From Nageia nagi (taxonomy: Eukaryota > Pinophyta), in contig JBITNC010000001.1 in NCBI GenBank assembly GCA_050084985.1, positions 174,654,001 through 174,718,000 of the forward strand: DNA of 64,000 bases, given 5' to 3'. The notes beneath the pieces are model-generated. The model made no database searches, was not told the origin of the DNA, and was given only the letters and a program-made list of their open reading frames with translations. The position numbers were made by a program, and so were the translations under genes. Below, piece after piece: positions 46,270 to 58,269 of this stretch; position 1 is the first letter of the stretch, and the number at the start of each line of letters is the position of its first letter.

Positions 46270-47641
46270 CATTGCTTTGTGGGCACTAGAAGCTCACCTC
46301 ATCACCTAGTAATATTTCAAATAGATCCCATTGATGGGAACAAGTAATTCATGAGAATTGGAAATATCTTGTAATTTGAATGCATTACTTTGCATGGCTT
46401 GAGTGATGATGTAAGGTTTGTTCCAAAGAGAATCAAATTTTTGGTGTCTTTCAAGCTTTGCTCTTTCCTCATCCTATTTGAGTACAATATCACCTGGTTC
46501 AAACTTCACCTGGGAAGATATTTTCTTATCAAACTACTTCTTGAAAATATGCTAACAATGTTGGAATGACTCATATGCTTTATTCCAATCTTCCTCCAAT
46601 TTCAAGAGCTAACTATATCTAGATTATAGTGGCTCAAAGTGATGGTCCTCCATTTCTTGTAGGATTTTCAATGCTAGGAACTCCATGTGTATTGGCAACA
46701 CAGGTCTTTTACCATACACCAATGCATATGGAGATGTCATACTAATCCTATTTTCCTATAATGCAAAGTCTAATTATGTATGTCATTATCTAGGATTCCC
46801 TTCAATTATTCTCTTGATGATCTAGGTTCGATTTTTGTTAGTTGATTTGGATAACCTGTTACCTTATGGATAATAGTTTAAAGAGAATAACAAGTACACT
46901 CCATACTAAGCTAGAAAGCTTGATATATTACCTCTAATAAATGCTAGGCCATTATTTGACATAATATTCTATGGGATTTTAAATTGGTTGATTATCCTTT
47001 TAATCATTTCTATCATTGCTTTCTGATCTCATTTTTACATGGCATAGCTGCAATCAAAATAACCTTATGGCCTATCAAAGAATTTGGGTTTATAACACTA
47101 ATGAAGTCATATCCCATTGTTGAAATGGTTCTTCAACTACCATAAGTTTAATAGGAATTGCATATTGTCTCTTCTTTCCCACAAATCTATTGCACTTGTC
47201 ACATTCTCAAGCAATCTTGAATGAATCCTGAAATATAATGGGCCAATAATATCTAGCTTGTAATACTTTTGCTACTATAGTTGGTCCACTGTAATGCCCA
47301 CTAGAGAATTCGTAATGAAATTCATGCAATAGTCTATGGCATTCATCTTGATTCACACATCTTAGTAGGGTTTGATCAAAAAAATTTCTATATAGATGGT
47401 CATCTATCATGATAAACTTGAGGGCATGCAACTTGAATCTCCTTCTTTGAAATCTATGTAGAGCTTCAAGGCACCTACTAGTTTGGAAATAAATCATGAT
47501 TTGTTTAATCCAATCATTTTCTTGATTGAGTTGTTGTTCATCCTCCATAAGATTGATCATATGTGAAGCTTCAGCTATATTTTCATAGAGAGCCCTACCT
47601 CTGATTAGCTTGGTTAGCTTGATTTCTAATTCATATTCCAT
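46270..47641 (-). pseudogene. Element F: integrase
   Basis: The open piece 47641-47207 (144 codons) ends the RNase H linker and enters the zinc-binding domain: 'LLHEFHYEFSSGHYSGPTIVAKVLQARYYWP'-type block (in parts), then 'CDKCNRFVGKK' with both Cys. The core shows 'PFQQWDMT', 'MSNNGLAF' (second catalytic Asp to Asn) and GNRLSKSTNK, where the catalytic Glu is Lys. The C-terminal module has 'FEPGDIVLK', 'HQKFDSLWNKPYII' and 'VPINGIYLKYY', ending near 46270. Decayed in the core; the second half has several stops. Confidence 0.88.
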
Positions 47642-48990
47642 TATTTTAGTAATCCAACTAGCCTTTTTTCACTTATATCTCCTTGTATAATATAATTTTT
47701 TACATCTATATGGATAGTAAATAAAAAGATTATATTATGAGAGACATAATGCTTGAATTTTTTAATCCCCTTCATTATGGAAAACACTTTTTTTTCAATA
47801 AATGAGTACCTTTGCTAGAATTGATGCAATGTTTTACTATAAAAGGCAATCGAATGTTCTTCATTGTTGACATCCTTTTGTGCTAGAATTGCTGCAATGC
47901 TCCTATCTTCTCTATGTGTATACATGATGAAATATTTTACCATATCAAAATTTTTAAGCATAAGAGCTTCTATTATAGCCTTTTTTATTTCTCTAAAGGC
48001 TATTTTTGCTTCATATGACCAAGAAAATATAGCATCTTTCTTTAGCATTGAAGTGATTGGGGATACAGTCTCTGAAAACTTATTGATAAATTTTTTAACA
48101 AAATTGAATTGACCAAAGAATGATTGTAAGGTCTTCTTATTGTAGGGAAGTGGTAATGCTTCTATAGCTTTTACTCTATCTAGATCGATTGCTAGTCCCT
48201 CTTTTGAGATAATGTGGCCAAGTAATTTTCCTTCATTAATCATAAAAATTAAAATGCTAAATTTCATGCATCTTTCAAAGACACCTCTTAGATGTTCTAG
48301 GTGATTATTTCTACTTCTAGAGAAGACTATGATATCATCTAGATAGATCAATATAATCTTATTTATTAGTTCATCAAATGCATGATCCATGGCTCTTTGA
48401 AAAGTAGCTCCTACATTAGAAAGACCAAATGGCATTATTTGAAAAGCAAATTTCCCCCATTTAATTATAAATGTATTTTTGAATTGATCTTGATCTTTCA
48501 TCTAAATCTAGTTAAATTTTGAGTAACCATTAATCATTGAAAAATAGCAAGCTCTAACTACTATATGTAGGATCTTCTCCATAGAGGGAGAGGATAATTA
48601 TCTTTAAGAGACACTTTATTCAAATTTTTAAAATTAGCAGTCTAATTTTTCCACTTTTCTTTCTAACAGGAACTAGATTTGCAACCCAAGAAGAATGCTT
48701 GATAAGATAAATAATTTTTGAATCAAGAAGCTTGATTAACTCTTGTTTCATAGCTTCCTCTATTTTTGGGTTGACTGGTCTTTATTTTTGCCTATATGGT
48801 TTAACATCTAGTTCAAGCTCAATTGTGTGTTGGATGATATTTTTTTCATGTATTAAGGTCATCATAAGTCCAAGCAATTACTTGAAAAATTTATAATAAA
48901 TTTGAGTCATAATAGCCTTTTCTATATCAAAACACTCTAAACCAACTTTTATATATTTTCCAAGTTCTACTTTTAGCTCAACATAATTCT
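47642..48990 (-). pseudogene. Element F: reverse transcriptase and RNase H
   Basis: After 'SSWVANLVPVRKK' and 'LNKVSLKDNYPLP' near 48690-48610, the 228-codon open frame (48501-47815) holds 'FAFQIMPFGLSNVGATFQRAMD', the intact active site IILIYLDDIIVFSRS, 'KLLGHIISKEGLAID' and 'LQSFFGQFNFVKKFI'. Then comes RNase H with 'FSWSYEAKIAFREIKKAI', 'YFIMYTHREDRSIAAILAQK' and 'IAFYSKTLHQF'. This is the best-preserved RT in the window. Its N-terminal part needs one or two frameshifts. Confidence 0.93.
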
Positions 48991-49810
48991 CCTTCAGGAT
49001 GGTCAAAGACTTAGCCTTTAGGACATCTTCTGAATCAAACAATCTTTCAAAAAGAGAGAAAGTTGAATGATATCTAATTTTTGGAAATAATTAGACATTT
49101 CTTGAATAACAAAAGTGTGAGACACTACTTCATCCATTAGAAAGTTCATAATATGCTCATCAAAGTTGAATACTTGCCATATGTTTGCAACATTAGGTAT
49201 TGAAGGTCTACATTAAACTTTGACTCCAAGAATTCCTCTTTTATAATGAGCAAGATTATAACATGCCCCTCTTCTAGTAAGTGCATCAGCTATTTGGTTG
49301 TACCTTATAGATTAGATATAAAATTGATAGCCAAGAATGAATCCTATAAATCCCACACTCTATTCTTGTAGTTCTTTAGATAATGATGTTTTACACTAAT
49401 CTAATTTTTTACATGCTTAATGACTAGTTCTGAATCACCATGGATAATTAGGCATTTGATGCCTATACTAATTGCTTTAGATAACCCTAAACAAAGGGAT
49501 TCATACTTAGCAACATTTTTTGTACAAGTCCATGTGATTTGAAAGGAGAATCTTTTAGTAGTTCCCTTTGAAGATTTGAACACCACTCCAATTCCACATC
49601 CACATTTACATCAGGATCCATCAAAATACATTGTCCATATCTCATGTTCTTTATTAGTAGTAACTAAGATTGGCTGAATTTTTTTATATAAATAATAATT
49701 TTCCATACCAACATCTATGACCTGATAATTTAGATCATTTACTAAAATAACTTTAGTTGTTAGTAGTGATTCCTTTAGTGTGTCCCTTTCAAATACTTCC
49801 ACTAGTTATG
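48991..49810 (-). pseudogene. Element F: archaeal-type RNase H located before RT
   Basis: The open pieces at 49802-49611 and 49586-49401 together read 'IWTMYFDGS', a stop, 'GCGIGVVFKSSKGT', 'CTKNVAKYESLCLGLSKA' and 'LIIHGDSELVIKHVKN'. The catalytic pattern D...E...D (YFDG, AKYE, GDSE) is complete. 'YKNRVWDL' follows, then a degenerate linker to RT. It lies between protease and RT. In the Tat elements C and E the equivalent domain is after the Ty3 RNase H. Confidence 0.88.
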
Positions 49811-50471
49811 GATCATTCATACAGTTTTATTAAGTGATCCTTTTAAGAAGGACAATTTTGGTGCCTTCATTCAAAATTTTTACCTATTTATCTTGGAAAG
49901 GAAGTAGAAGATGATTGTAGTCTAAAGATAGATATCCTCCCAATTTAGTAGTAAATTCTCTAGAAATACATATTCTAAATAAAGGTGGAATATCAACTAC
50001 AATAATATCTTAGATAACATAAATATTAAAGAAAATATTCAGAGTTATTTTAACTCCTTTAACACTACCAGCTACATCTACTTAGAAAGAATCTAATTAT
50101 ATGACCCCATAAATACATCTTGTAATATATAGCTTCATTTCATCTATAATAGCTTTAGGGATCATAGTTATTGTAGCTTCGATATCAATCATACAGTTGT
50201 TCACTACCCAACCTTCTAGTCTTAGAGATAAATAGAAAGGTGGGGGTCTTGTCATACCTATTAGAGTTGGAGGGACAACATCATACATTGCATAGATAGG
50301 ATTCTCTTCATTTATCCTTTTTTTACTATTTCTTAACTTCAAAGCTTCTTGCAAAAGATCTAATTGATATGGTATCTTTAATGCATCAAACATTGTCATC
50401 CTAGAAGGAGTTTTCTTTAATTCTTCCATAATATTATACAAAGCATATGAGATGGACTTAATTGGTTTCAC
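49811..50471 (-). pseudogene. Element F: aspartic protease
   Basis: The open 124-codon frame (50471-50097) has a 'SYALYNIMEELKKTPSRMTMFDALKIP' type linker (in parts), then 'SLRLEGWVVNNCMIDIEATITMIPKAI', a retropepsin site with the catalytic Asp kept and the usual Gly as Glu. 'DIPPLFRICISREFTTKLGGYLSLDY' follows in another frame near 49990-49920. It precedes the extra RNase H. Confidence 0.85.
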
Positions 50472-51888
50472 TTGTTGATGTGTTTTAAAATGTTGAGTAT
50501 CTTTTTTTTATGATAATCAATAATGAAAGGATATCTCAATTGTATTGGGTCTTTCCTTCTTCAAGAATTCTTTTGTAGTTGCAATGGGGTTTGTTTCAAC
50601 CAGGGTATTAGTACCCAAATTTAAGGGAACTTGATGTTGTTGGTTCGGGAGCCTTAGTTTTCTTAGATTCAAGTTGTACTTGAGTGAATGCTTGATATTG
50701 TTGAGTGGATTAGGGTTATTATGAAACTATTTAAGAAGTTGCTCTAGTTTGAATATAATTTGCTTATTCTCCAGCATATTCCAAAAGCCAAAAATTCACC
50801 ATTGTGAGTTTAGTAACAAGATCTAATGCAAGTTCCACCATTTGGTTAGAATTTAAACCTAAGTACTGATGTTGATACAACACACATGAATCTAGAAAAT
50901 AAGGAGCTGAACATGGTGGACACCATTCCATAATACCCAAAGTAGCACTATCTATAGAACTAGTCATAACAATATTTTTAATTATTTTAGAAAGATTTGT
51001 TTGTTCTAGCTAGTTGACCTTTGGCTAGAATCTTAGTTGATATTGATTATCATATCTTCTATATTTAAAACTATGATTCTACCTTTCTTTCATAGTGAGC
51101 TTATTGGTTAGATTTTTGATAGTTACCTCCAACTACCTTTTTCTTTCCTCTTTTTGAGATTTAGGTTTAGCATCAATACTTGTGGATGTAAGAGCAATGC
51201 TAGTAACTAGTTTTGGATAATAGGTTCCAAAACTCTAAGGTGACCTATTTATGGAGCCTATTTAGGAGGTAAGTTCAAAAATAAAAGCATGATTATTCTA
51301 GGTTGCATTTTAATAGAAAACACCAAGGTATGTTTTATGATTTTTGCTATTTGGTAAACATGTGGGAATGTATCTCTTGACATAACAATGAGCATATTGA
51401 GGTCAAAGAGGAGAGCTTCCTATAATACACCAAAGATTATGCATTTATTGGTCTAATCCTTGTTGGTATGGATTTTCTTGTCCTTTCAAATGTGATATTG
51501 AAATCATCAATGGATTCATGAGGATGTCTTTTAATACATGCTATAAGGCTAAGGAACATGCTATCATCATTGTCTATAGCAAATATTTTAATTAAACTTG
51601 ATATAACTCTTCCCATGAATTTATATATTGGAGGGTGAGAGTTTTGAACCATTTGACTACTTTGCCTTCAAAAGAGTGTGATAGTAATGTAATCATCATG
51701 ATTTCATTAGTAATATCAAAATTTGAAGACAACAAAGATACATCTTGATAATGTTCATATGGCATATTTTCAAAGCCATCATACTTAGGTAAAACTTTGA
51801 AAGTTTCTTGAGTTATACAAGATGAATTAGTAGCAACAACCAAAGGATGACTATTATTCCAAGTAGAAAAGTCTTTTGGTTGAGCCAT
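50472..51888 (-). pseudogene. Element F: gag
   Basis: Open pieces 51888-51592 and 51652-51437 give 'MAQPKDFSTWNNSHP', 'LSHSFEGKVVKWFKTL', 'FMGRVISSLIKIFAIDNDDSMFLSL' (in parts) and 'ESIDDFNITFERTRKSIP', a retrotransposon gag core. A further piece at 50967-50764 contains EWCPPCSAPYFLDSC, which fits CX2CX3HX4C with the His replaced by Tyr. Between 51430 and 50970 the sequence is degraded. The likely start is the ATG at 51888. Confidence 0.82.
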
Positions 51889-52272
51889 ACTTGGAGAATG
51901 GGTAGGAGATGAAGGATTTTTAGGGATTGAGTCAAATACAACTTATAGTGGGATTTACCTTAAGGGGACCAAAGGAGACATAACCTAAGAAATCTTTTGC
52001 CTAGTCCTCTTGTGAGGAATTAATAGCTCTTAAAATCTAGGTTATCTAAGAGAATTTTTGATACTACATCTAGTTAGTTTGCATTCTAGAGATGCTAAGA
52101 TTCAAAACATTGACTGGTTGATAGCAGATTCACCAATAAGGTTTAAAAACCTTATAATCTTGAAGGATTTAATTGATAGCCCACTAAATAATGCTATCAA
52201 GCCTAACTATGCTTGCTAAATATGAAATTTAGCTTGGGTCCCATTAAGCATGCTAAAAATGGAACTACCTAC
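51889..52272 (-). other. Element F leader
   Basis: About 385 bp between gag and the 5' LTR with no gene. The primer site should abut 52272 on the minus strand (GTAGGTAGTTCCATTTTTAG), but I could not match it to a tRNA. Confidence 0.6.
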
Positions 52273-53915
52273 TATTGATTGGTATAGCATAACTTTAAAG
52301 GGTTTGGTCTAGCCATGTTCTCCATTGTTTGTAGTGGTAGGTTCCTTGAAAGAGCAGAAGGTGGTTGGGATGCACTCATGTTGGTTTTCTACTCAATCTC
52401 TAGTTTTTAGGTTGGTTCTTATCTATATTTAAGATCAAAATTAACAAAAAAGAAATGAAAGGGAAAAGAGTTATAAGAAAGAGATAAGTAAATAAAAAGA
52501 ACTAAAATAAGAAATATTCAACTCAGGCATTGCAACACAGGTAGCAATCCATAGCCAAGATTAAGAATAGTAAGCTATCTTGCACCTAGGGTATCATAAT
52601 CATAATACATAGCCACAATTTGAAGAAAACATTTCACATATAACATCTACAAAAGCAATAAATAGCCATTTTGTTGTAATAGGGCAAAGCATTATCTATG
52701 TATATTATCATATGTGAATATATATTGCAGATTTAGGCAAATTTGCTAGAATGTTTGATCTTTTTAATCTCTAAAAGTTAGCTATTTATACAACTTCCCC
52801 CCTTCTTGGGTGGTTGGGTTTAATTAATATACATAATTGCTAGCAATGAATGAAATAACTAAAATAGCACTATTTACATAAATACTACAACTATGTTAGA
52901 TTACATAATGAATAAGTACCAACAACATGACTATCTAGGAATTTGCAATTTCTAAATAGCCATGTCTATAGAGCTACAATCCTTTTTGCATGTCATTGAA
53001 TGCTCCTTCTTTGACCTTGTAGTTGATTGAAGATAGTACTATACCTATATGAATAATTATTTATCTATTAATTGATGGATATGATTTAGTACTATACTCT
53101 ATTAGCTACTATCTACCTCTCTACAACCTTTATGATCTCTACTGTAGATGTCAATAATTAGAGTAATGGTGGTTGGTAACATTATGTCAATTTGATTCGA
53201 GAAAAAACTACCACTATTATGCAGAAATGAGTTGATGTTAACATATTAACAAAGCCTTGGGGTCAAACACTTAAGACAAAGTGGACCCAGGTGTTCCTTT
53301 ACTTTCACCTTTGCTAGTTGATTCCTATTTTCTTCATTTGGGCTTTGTTGATGATCTAGCTCTTCTAAGACCCACTGATTTCAATCAAAAATTATGACAT
53401 CATCTCTTAGAATCAATGAGATTTGTTTGATGTATTCATAAATATTCACCTACCATTGCTTATTTTAGGACCTGTTGATTTCAATCAAAAACTATGACAT
53501 CATCACTCAAAATCAATGGGCTCTATTTGATGTTTTGGATCTAAATTTATACAACTCTTGGACATTTGTGTCAACAATTCTCAAAAATTTTAAGGGAATA
53601 AATATAACTCTTGAACATTCTTATTTACATAACTCTCAGGCATTCTTATTTACATAACTCCTAGGTACTCTAATAAAATAACATAACTCTTAGGTATTCT
53701 TATTTACAATTCTTGACAATTTAAGAGAAAGAAATGAGAAGAGGAGTAATTGATAACAATGAAAGAATACAATAATTTACATCTCATGGAGACTCTAAGA
53801 AAATAACATCACTCCCAAGCACTCTTATTTACATAAATCCCAAGTAATAAAGAATAAAAGAATAAAGAATAATTTTGAATTACCCTAATTCAAAGTGTAA
53901 TTCTAAAAGAATATA
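52273..53915 (-). repeat. Element F 5' LTR (right)
   Basis: About 1,643 bp, partner of 40127-41896 and shorter through small deletions in the repeat-rich part. Confidence 0.9.
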
Positions 53916-53920
53916 GAAAG
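53916..53920. repeat. Target-site duplication of F, right copy (GAAAG)
   Basis: Differs by one base from the left copy GGAAG. Confidence 0.82.
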
Positions 53921-54930
53921 AAAGAGCATGATGACTAGATGAAGTGAGAAAAGGCTCACATCAAAAGCATTTTATCCCATGAATATGTTAGATAATGATA
54001 GTACAATAAAATATGAACTATATAATATCTATCCTATTACTATAAGATTAACAAATTATGGAATAGGATAATTTTCCATTGATGATATCATTTTTAATAT
54101 TCCTATAGCTCAAGAAATAGGAAGACCTAAAGAGCCTCCTAATGTAGTAGGGTAATTAATATCATTGGGAAAGTTATCTAATCAAACATTTTTGTATATC
54201 ATGGTATAATAGAACCACCTATCCTCCATTTACCTCAATCCAATGAAGGTATATTCTATGATTCATTAGAATACTTATCATCAGATGTAAGATCATTTTT
54301 CCAAAGATATTTTAATAGATTTCAATGGAAAGGATAACGTTTAGGATGATATGAATAAGTACCTAGGTACACCATTGATATTCATTATCAGTTTCTTGAT
54401 TATGAGATAGGATTAGGCTATAAGAACAAAAATCAAAGAGTATCTAGTTGCAAGATAATTGAACTAGAATTGGAAGCCAAAACATTTGAAAATTTAGTTG
54501 AAACACCTAAATGGATGATAAATCAAGATGATATGGAGTCTATACATTATCATTAGGAGGACTATTTTATGATATGTCAATTAATATCATATAAATCATG
54601 GAAATATATGATAATTTCATGTATAAAATGGACTTCGATTGGTCTAGAAGTGATGAATTTGAGATAATAGGCTCAAAAAATTCAAGTAGCTCTTTCTTGT
54701 ACTTTCTAGTAGATGAAGAGACTACAAACTTTACATTGATTCTTGAATAACCTACAATCCAAGATTTCAAAGATATAGATACAATCTTACAAAATTCAGA
54801 CTTGAATATCAATACTACCTTAGAATACCAATATAAAGGTGGGGATGAAGAATACAATGCAAATGATAATAATTTGATTCTAATACCTAACCCATTGGAG
54901 AAGGATCTCACATGTTAATTGAAGAAACAA
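53921..54930 (+). pseudogene. Element E: linker before RT
   Basis: Counterpart of C's 16676-17248, resuming after F. Shared blocks are 'SIDDIIFNIPIAQEIGRPKE' (in parts), 'GIIEPPILHLP' and 'RFQWKG'. Beyond the point where C is deleted it continues as an acidic, Asn/Asp-rich linker with 'NPLEKDL'. The minus-strand open frame at 54567-54911 is a shadow. Confidence 0.78.
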
Positions 54931-55800
54931 TTGATGTTGACTTAAGTGATGATCCTAACAACCTTAAAATCATTCAATTAGGGAAATCCCTTACTAAAAA
55001 TGAAAGAAAAGAGTTCATCACAATACTAAAAATAAAAAATAAAAAATATTTGCATGGTCATATGTTGATATGCTTAGACTCGATCCTAACCTAGTAGTGC
55101 ATAATCTTGGTATAAAAGAGGGTGCAAAACCTATTAAATAGAAGTTATGAAAAAATGCATCTTATAATCACCCTAATGGTAAAATAAGAGTTACAAAAGC
55201 TTTTGGAAATTAAGTTTATCCATTCCATTTATTACTTTTATTGGATTTCTAATATGGTATTAGTTATAAAATCCACTAGGAAGATTTGAATATGTACAGA
55301 CTTTATATCTGAACAAAGCATTTCCTAAGGATGACTTTTCCCTACCAAATAATAGATAACTTAGTTGATTCTATTTTAGGAGATGAAATGTTGTCACTCA
55401 TGGATGGGTTTTCAAGGTATAACCAAATTAAAGTGGCATCATAATACCAACATAAAACCTCATTCATAACACCTTGGGGAATATTCTATTATATAGTAAT
55501 ACTTTTTAGATTAAAAATTGTTCGAGCTATTTATCAAAGAGCCATGATGTACATTTTTCATGATTACATGCATGACATTGTATAGGATTATGTATAGGAC
55601 ATATTGGCTAAATAAAAAACATAGGAAGATCATTCTAAAGTACTCATCAAAATATTTGATCGATTACTAGAACATAAGATCCGATTGAGCCCAAAGATAT
55701 ATGCTTTTGGAGTAACATCTAAGAAATTATTAGGTTTCATCATATATAGGTGAGGAATTGAGGTTTATCCTAACAATATAAAATCAATAACAAATATGTT
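54931..55800 (+). pseudogene. Element E: reverse transcriptase
   Basis: The sequence gives 'LTKNERKEFITILK', 'LDP.LVVHNLGIKEGAKP', then 'PYQIIDNLVDSILGDEMLSLMDGFSRYNQIKVA' (in parts), 'HKTSFITPWG' and 'RAIYQRAMMYIFHD'. The active site at 55586-55600 reads DYV, stop, DIL, so the first Asp of YVDD is lost to TAG. 'LLEHKIRLSPK' and 'KLLGFII' finish the thumb. C lacks this whole region. Confidence 0.87.
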
Positions 55801-56442
55801 ACCCCCCTCAAACATAAAACAACTACAAAGCCTGCAGGGTAAGTTACAAGCCATAAAACATTTAATTTCTTAGTTGTCAGACAAATGTAAACCTTTTAAC
55901 AAACTCTTAAAGAAAGGGATTACATTTAATAGGGGAAATTAACAATAAGAAGCATTTGATAAAATAAGGTGCTATATTCTTTCACCACCTATTTTAGTTC
56001 CATCTAAGCTAGGAGAACCATTCATGTTATATATATCTACCATAGAAATAGCCTTAGGAACTATGCTTGCACAAAAGAATGAAAATAGTAAAAAGCATGC
56101 AATATATTATCTTCATCAAAATTTGGTTGGATATGAGATTAAATACATATATTTAGAAATATTATGTTTAGCGATAGTATTCACAACTAAAAATTAAGAC
56201 ATTATATGCTAAACCATACCATGTATGTAATCGCCAAAGCAGATCCTTTGAAATATATGATGAATAAAACTTATCAAAATGCAAGAAAATCTAAATGTAT
56301 CATGTATTTAACTAAATTTGACTTACTCTTCATAATCCAAAAATCAATCAAAGGACAAGTCATAGCTAACTATCTCACTGAAGCACCATTACCCAATAAT
56401 AATACACTCATCATAGAATTACCAAATGAACATGTATTCTAA
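55801..56442 (+). pseudogene. Element E: RNase H
   Basis: 'SPPILVPSKLGEPFMLYIST' (in parts), 'ALGTMLAQKNE', 'HAIYYLHQNLVGYE', then the 78-codon open frame 56206-56442 with 'MLNHTMYVIAKADPLKYMM' and 'IKGQVIANYLTEAPLP', the usual end of Tat RNase H. Confidence 0.87.
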
Positions 56443-56870
56443 TTAGACAAAATGAAAATTCTCATAGAATCTAAAGAAGATTGGGATATGGTACTATATT
56501 TTGATAAGATGTGAACAAAGTGGAGTTGAAGGTGTTGTGTTCATTACACCCTAAGGAGTTCCCATACCCTATTATTTTAAGCTTAACTTTCCATGTACAA
56601 ATAATAATGTTGAGTATGAAGCCTTAATATTAACTATAAAAACTACCATAAAATTAAAGTTAAGTTAAATTTATTGATGACTCACTATTGATAGTAAACC
56701 AAGTCAAATAAATCTTCCAATGTAAATAAACTTTACAATAAAAATATAATAAATTGATAAACAGTCTATTATCATCTTTCAAAAAATATGATTTAGAAGT
56801 AGCACCATGATCAACTAATAGACTTGGTGATGCTATGGCTTCTATTGGATCTTGAATGCCCATGAACCCT
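56443..56870 (+). pseudogene. Element E: archaeal-type RNase H, heavily decayed
   Basis: 'EDWDMVLYFDK' keeps the first Asp. Frameshifts and stops follow, so later motifs are visible only by alignment with C's 17590-17900. The order after RNase H matches C. Confidence 0.72.
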
Positions 56871-58160
56871 AATCAAAAAATGATCCCTATTGAGATTTTC
56901 AAAATCACTCAATCCTTAAAAAAATCAAATGAAGTTAAACATGTAGTTCTATACATCACAATGGAGGACAAAAATTTGTGGCATGCGTAATTGTTTAAAT
57001 TCCTAAGAGATGGGGTATTACCTAAATATTTAACAAAATCATCCAAAAAAGCATTTAAGATAAAGGCTTTTCACTTTTGTGTGATAGGAGATGTCCTATA
57101 CAATAGGGGTTTTGATAGGATATTACTTAGATATTTAGAGTGGGCTGATTCACAAATCGCCATGTCATGCACACATGATGGAATTTGCAAAGGACATTTT
57201 AGTGGTTTCACAATTACAAAATGATTAATGCATATGGGATATTATTGACCTACTATGAAATGTGACTATATGGAATATGTTAAAATATGTGTTAAATGTC
57301 AACAATATACTAATTTATTTAATCAACCTTCACATACATTACAACCCATGCAATCATTGTGGCCATTCTCAAGATGGGCATTAGATTTGATAGGTCAAAT
57401 ATATTTTATTTCCTTAAGAGGTCATAAATTTATAATAATTGCTATAGAGTATTTTACAAAATGGGTATAATCCATTTCTATTATTGCAAAAAAAGGGCCA
57501 AAAATAGCAAAATTCATACAAAACCACACCATGTGCCATTTTGAAATTATTGCTCAAATTATCACTAATAATGGGAAAAATTTTAAAAACAAGGAAGTCC
57601 AAGCTTTATGTAAAGAGATATCATATCTGATTAAGCTTTTAAATGCCTTACTATCCCCAAATAAATGGCTAAGTTTAGGCTATAAATAAAACCATTCATG
57701 TTATTTTACTTAAAATAGTTGATAATTCTCATATAGATTGGCATGTTAGAATTTCACATGCTTTGTGGGCCTATTGCACTAGCATTCAAACTCCTATTAG
57801 GGAAACCCTATTTTCCTTATTTTATGGAGCAAGAGTATTATTACCCCTAGAAATATAAATCCCATATCTATTAATCATCTTACAATACTATATCATTGAT
57901 GAAGCAACTCATCAAATGAGAAAAGATTCTTTAACAAAAGAGTCAAACTTCATGAATTTAATATAGGGTATTTATTTTTAAAATAAAACCAACAAACTTC
58001 TCAAATGGAATGACAAATTTGTGACAAGTTTTATCCTAACTAAGTAGGACCCTATATAATTAAAAGAAATTTTGGATTTAGAGCTAATCATTTAGTTGAT
58101 ATGGAAGGTAATGAAGAGCATGAACCTATAAATGTCAATTATCTTCATCCTTTCTATAGT
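56871..58160 (+). pseudogene. Element E: integrase
   Basis: The zinc-binding domain is well kept: 'CTHDGICKGHFSG', 'YVKICVKCQQYT'. The core has 'WALDLIGQI' (first Asp), 'IITNNGKN' (second Asp to Asn), and a frameshifted third motif where the Glu is not recognisable. The C-terminal 'VGPYIIKRNFGF' and 'NHLVDMEGNEEHEPIN' end at a stop near 58160. Open pieces: 56991-57224 and 57255-57470. Confidence 0.88.
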
Positions 58161-58269
58161 TAATAAGCTTTTTGATTTATAATTATATATATTATGAATA
58201 TTCTTTTAGTTTAAATAAATAAAAATGCTTTCCTTAACCTTATACATATTTAATGTATTTGAAACAAAA
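58161..58269. other. Element E intergenic gap
   Basis: Short A/T-rich gap with a brief AT run (58183-58194), matching the microsatellite site in C. Confidence 0.6.

Larger units (their letters stand above)
40127..53915 (-). mobile_element. Element F: Ty3/gypsy with RNase H before RT and a large 3' ORF
   Basis: A 13.8-kb minus-strand element with LTRs at 40127-41896 and 52273-53915. From the right, the order is gag, protease, archaeal-type RNase H, RT, Ty3 RNase H, integrase, then about 4 kb with a large sense ORF. The site is confirmed by element C, whose sequence is continuous there. The second RNase H before RT differs from the Tat order in C and E, so F belongs to another gypsy lineage. 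I recall annotated plant polyproteins with a similar order but cannot name the lineage with confidence. Confidence 0.92.

Noticed and set aside
54567-54911. Minus-strand open frame of 114 codons in element E
   Set aside because: It overlaps the plus-strand pre-RT linker, has no recognisable motif, and is not matched in C because that part is deleted.
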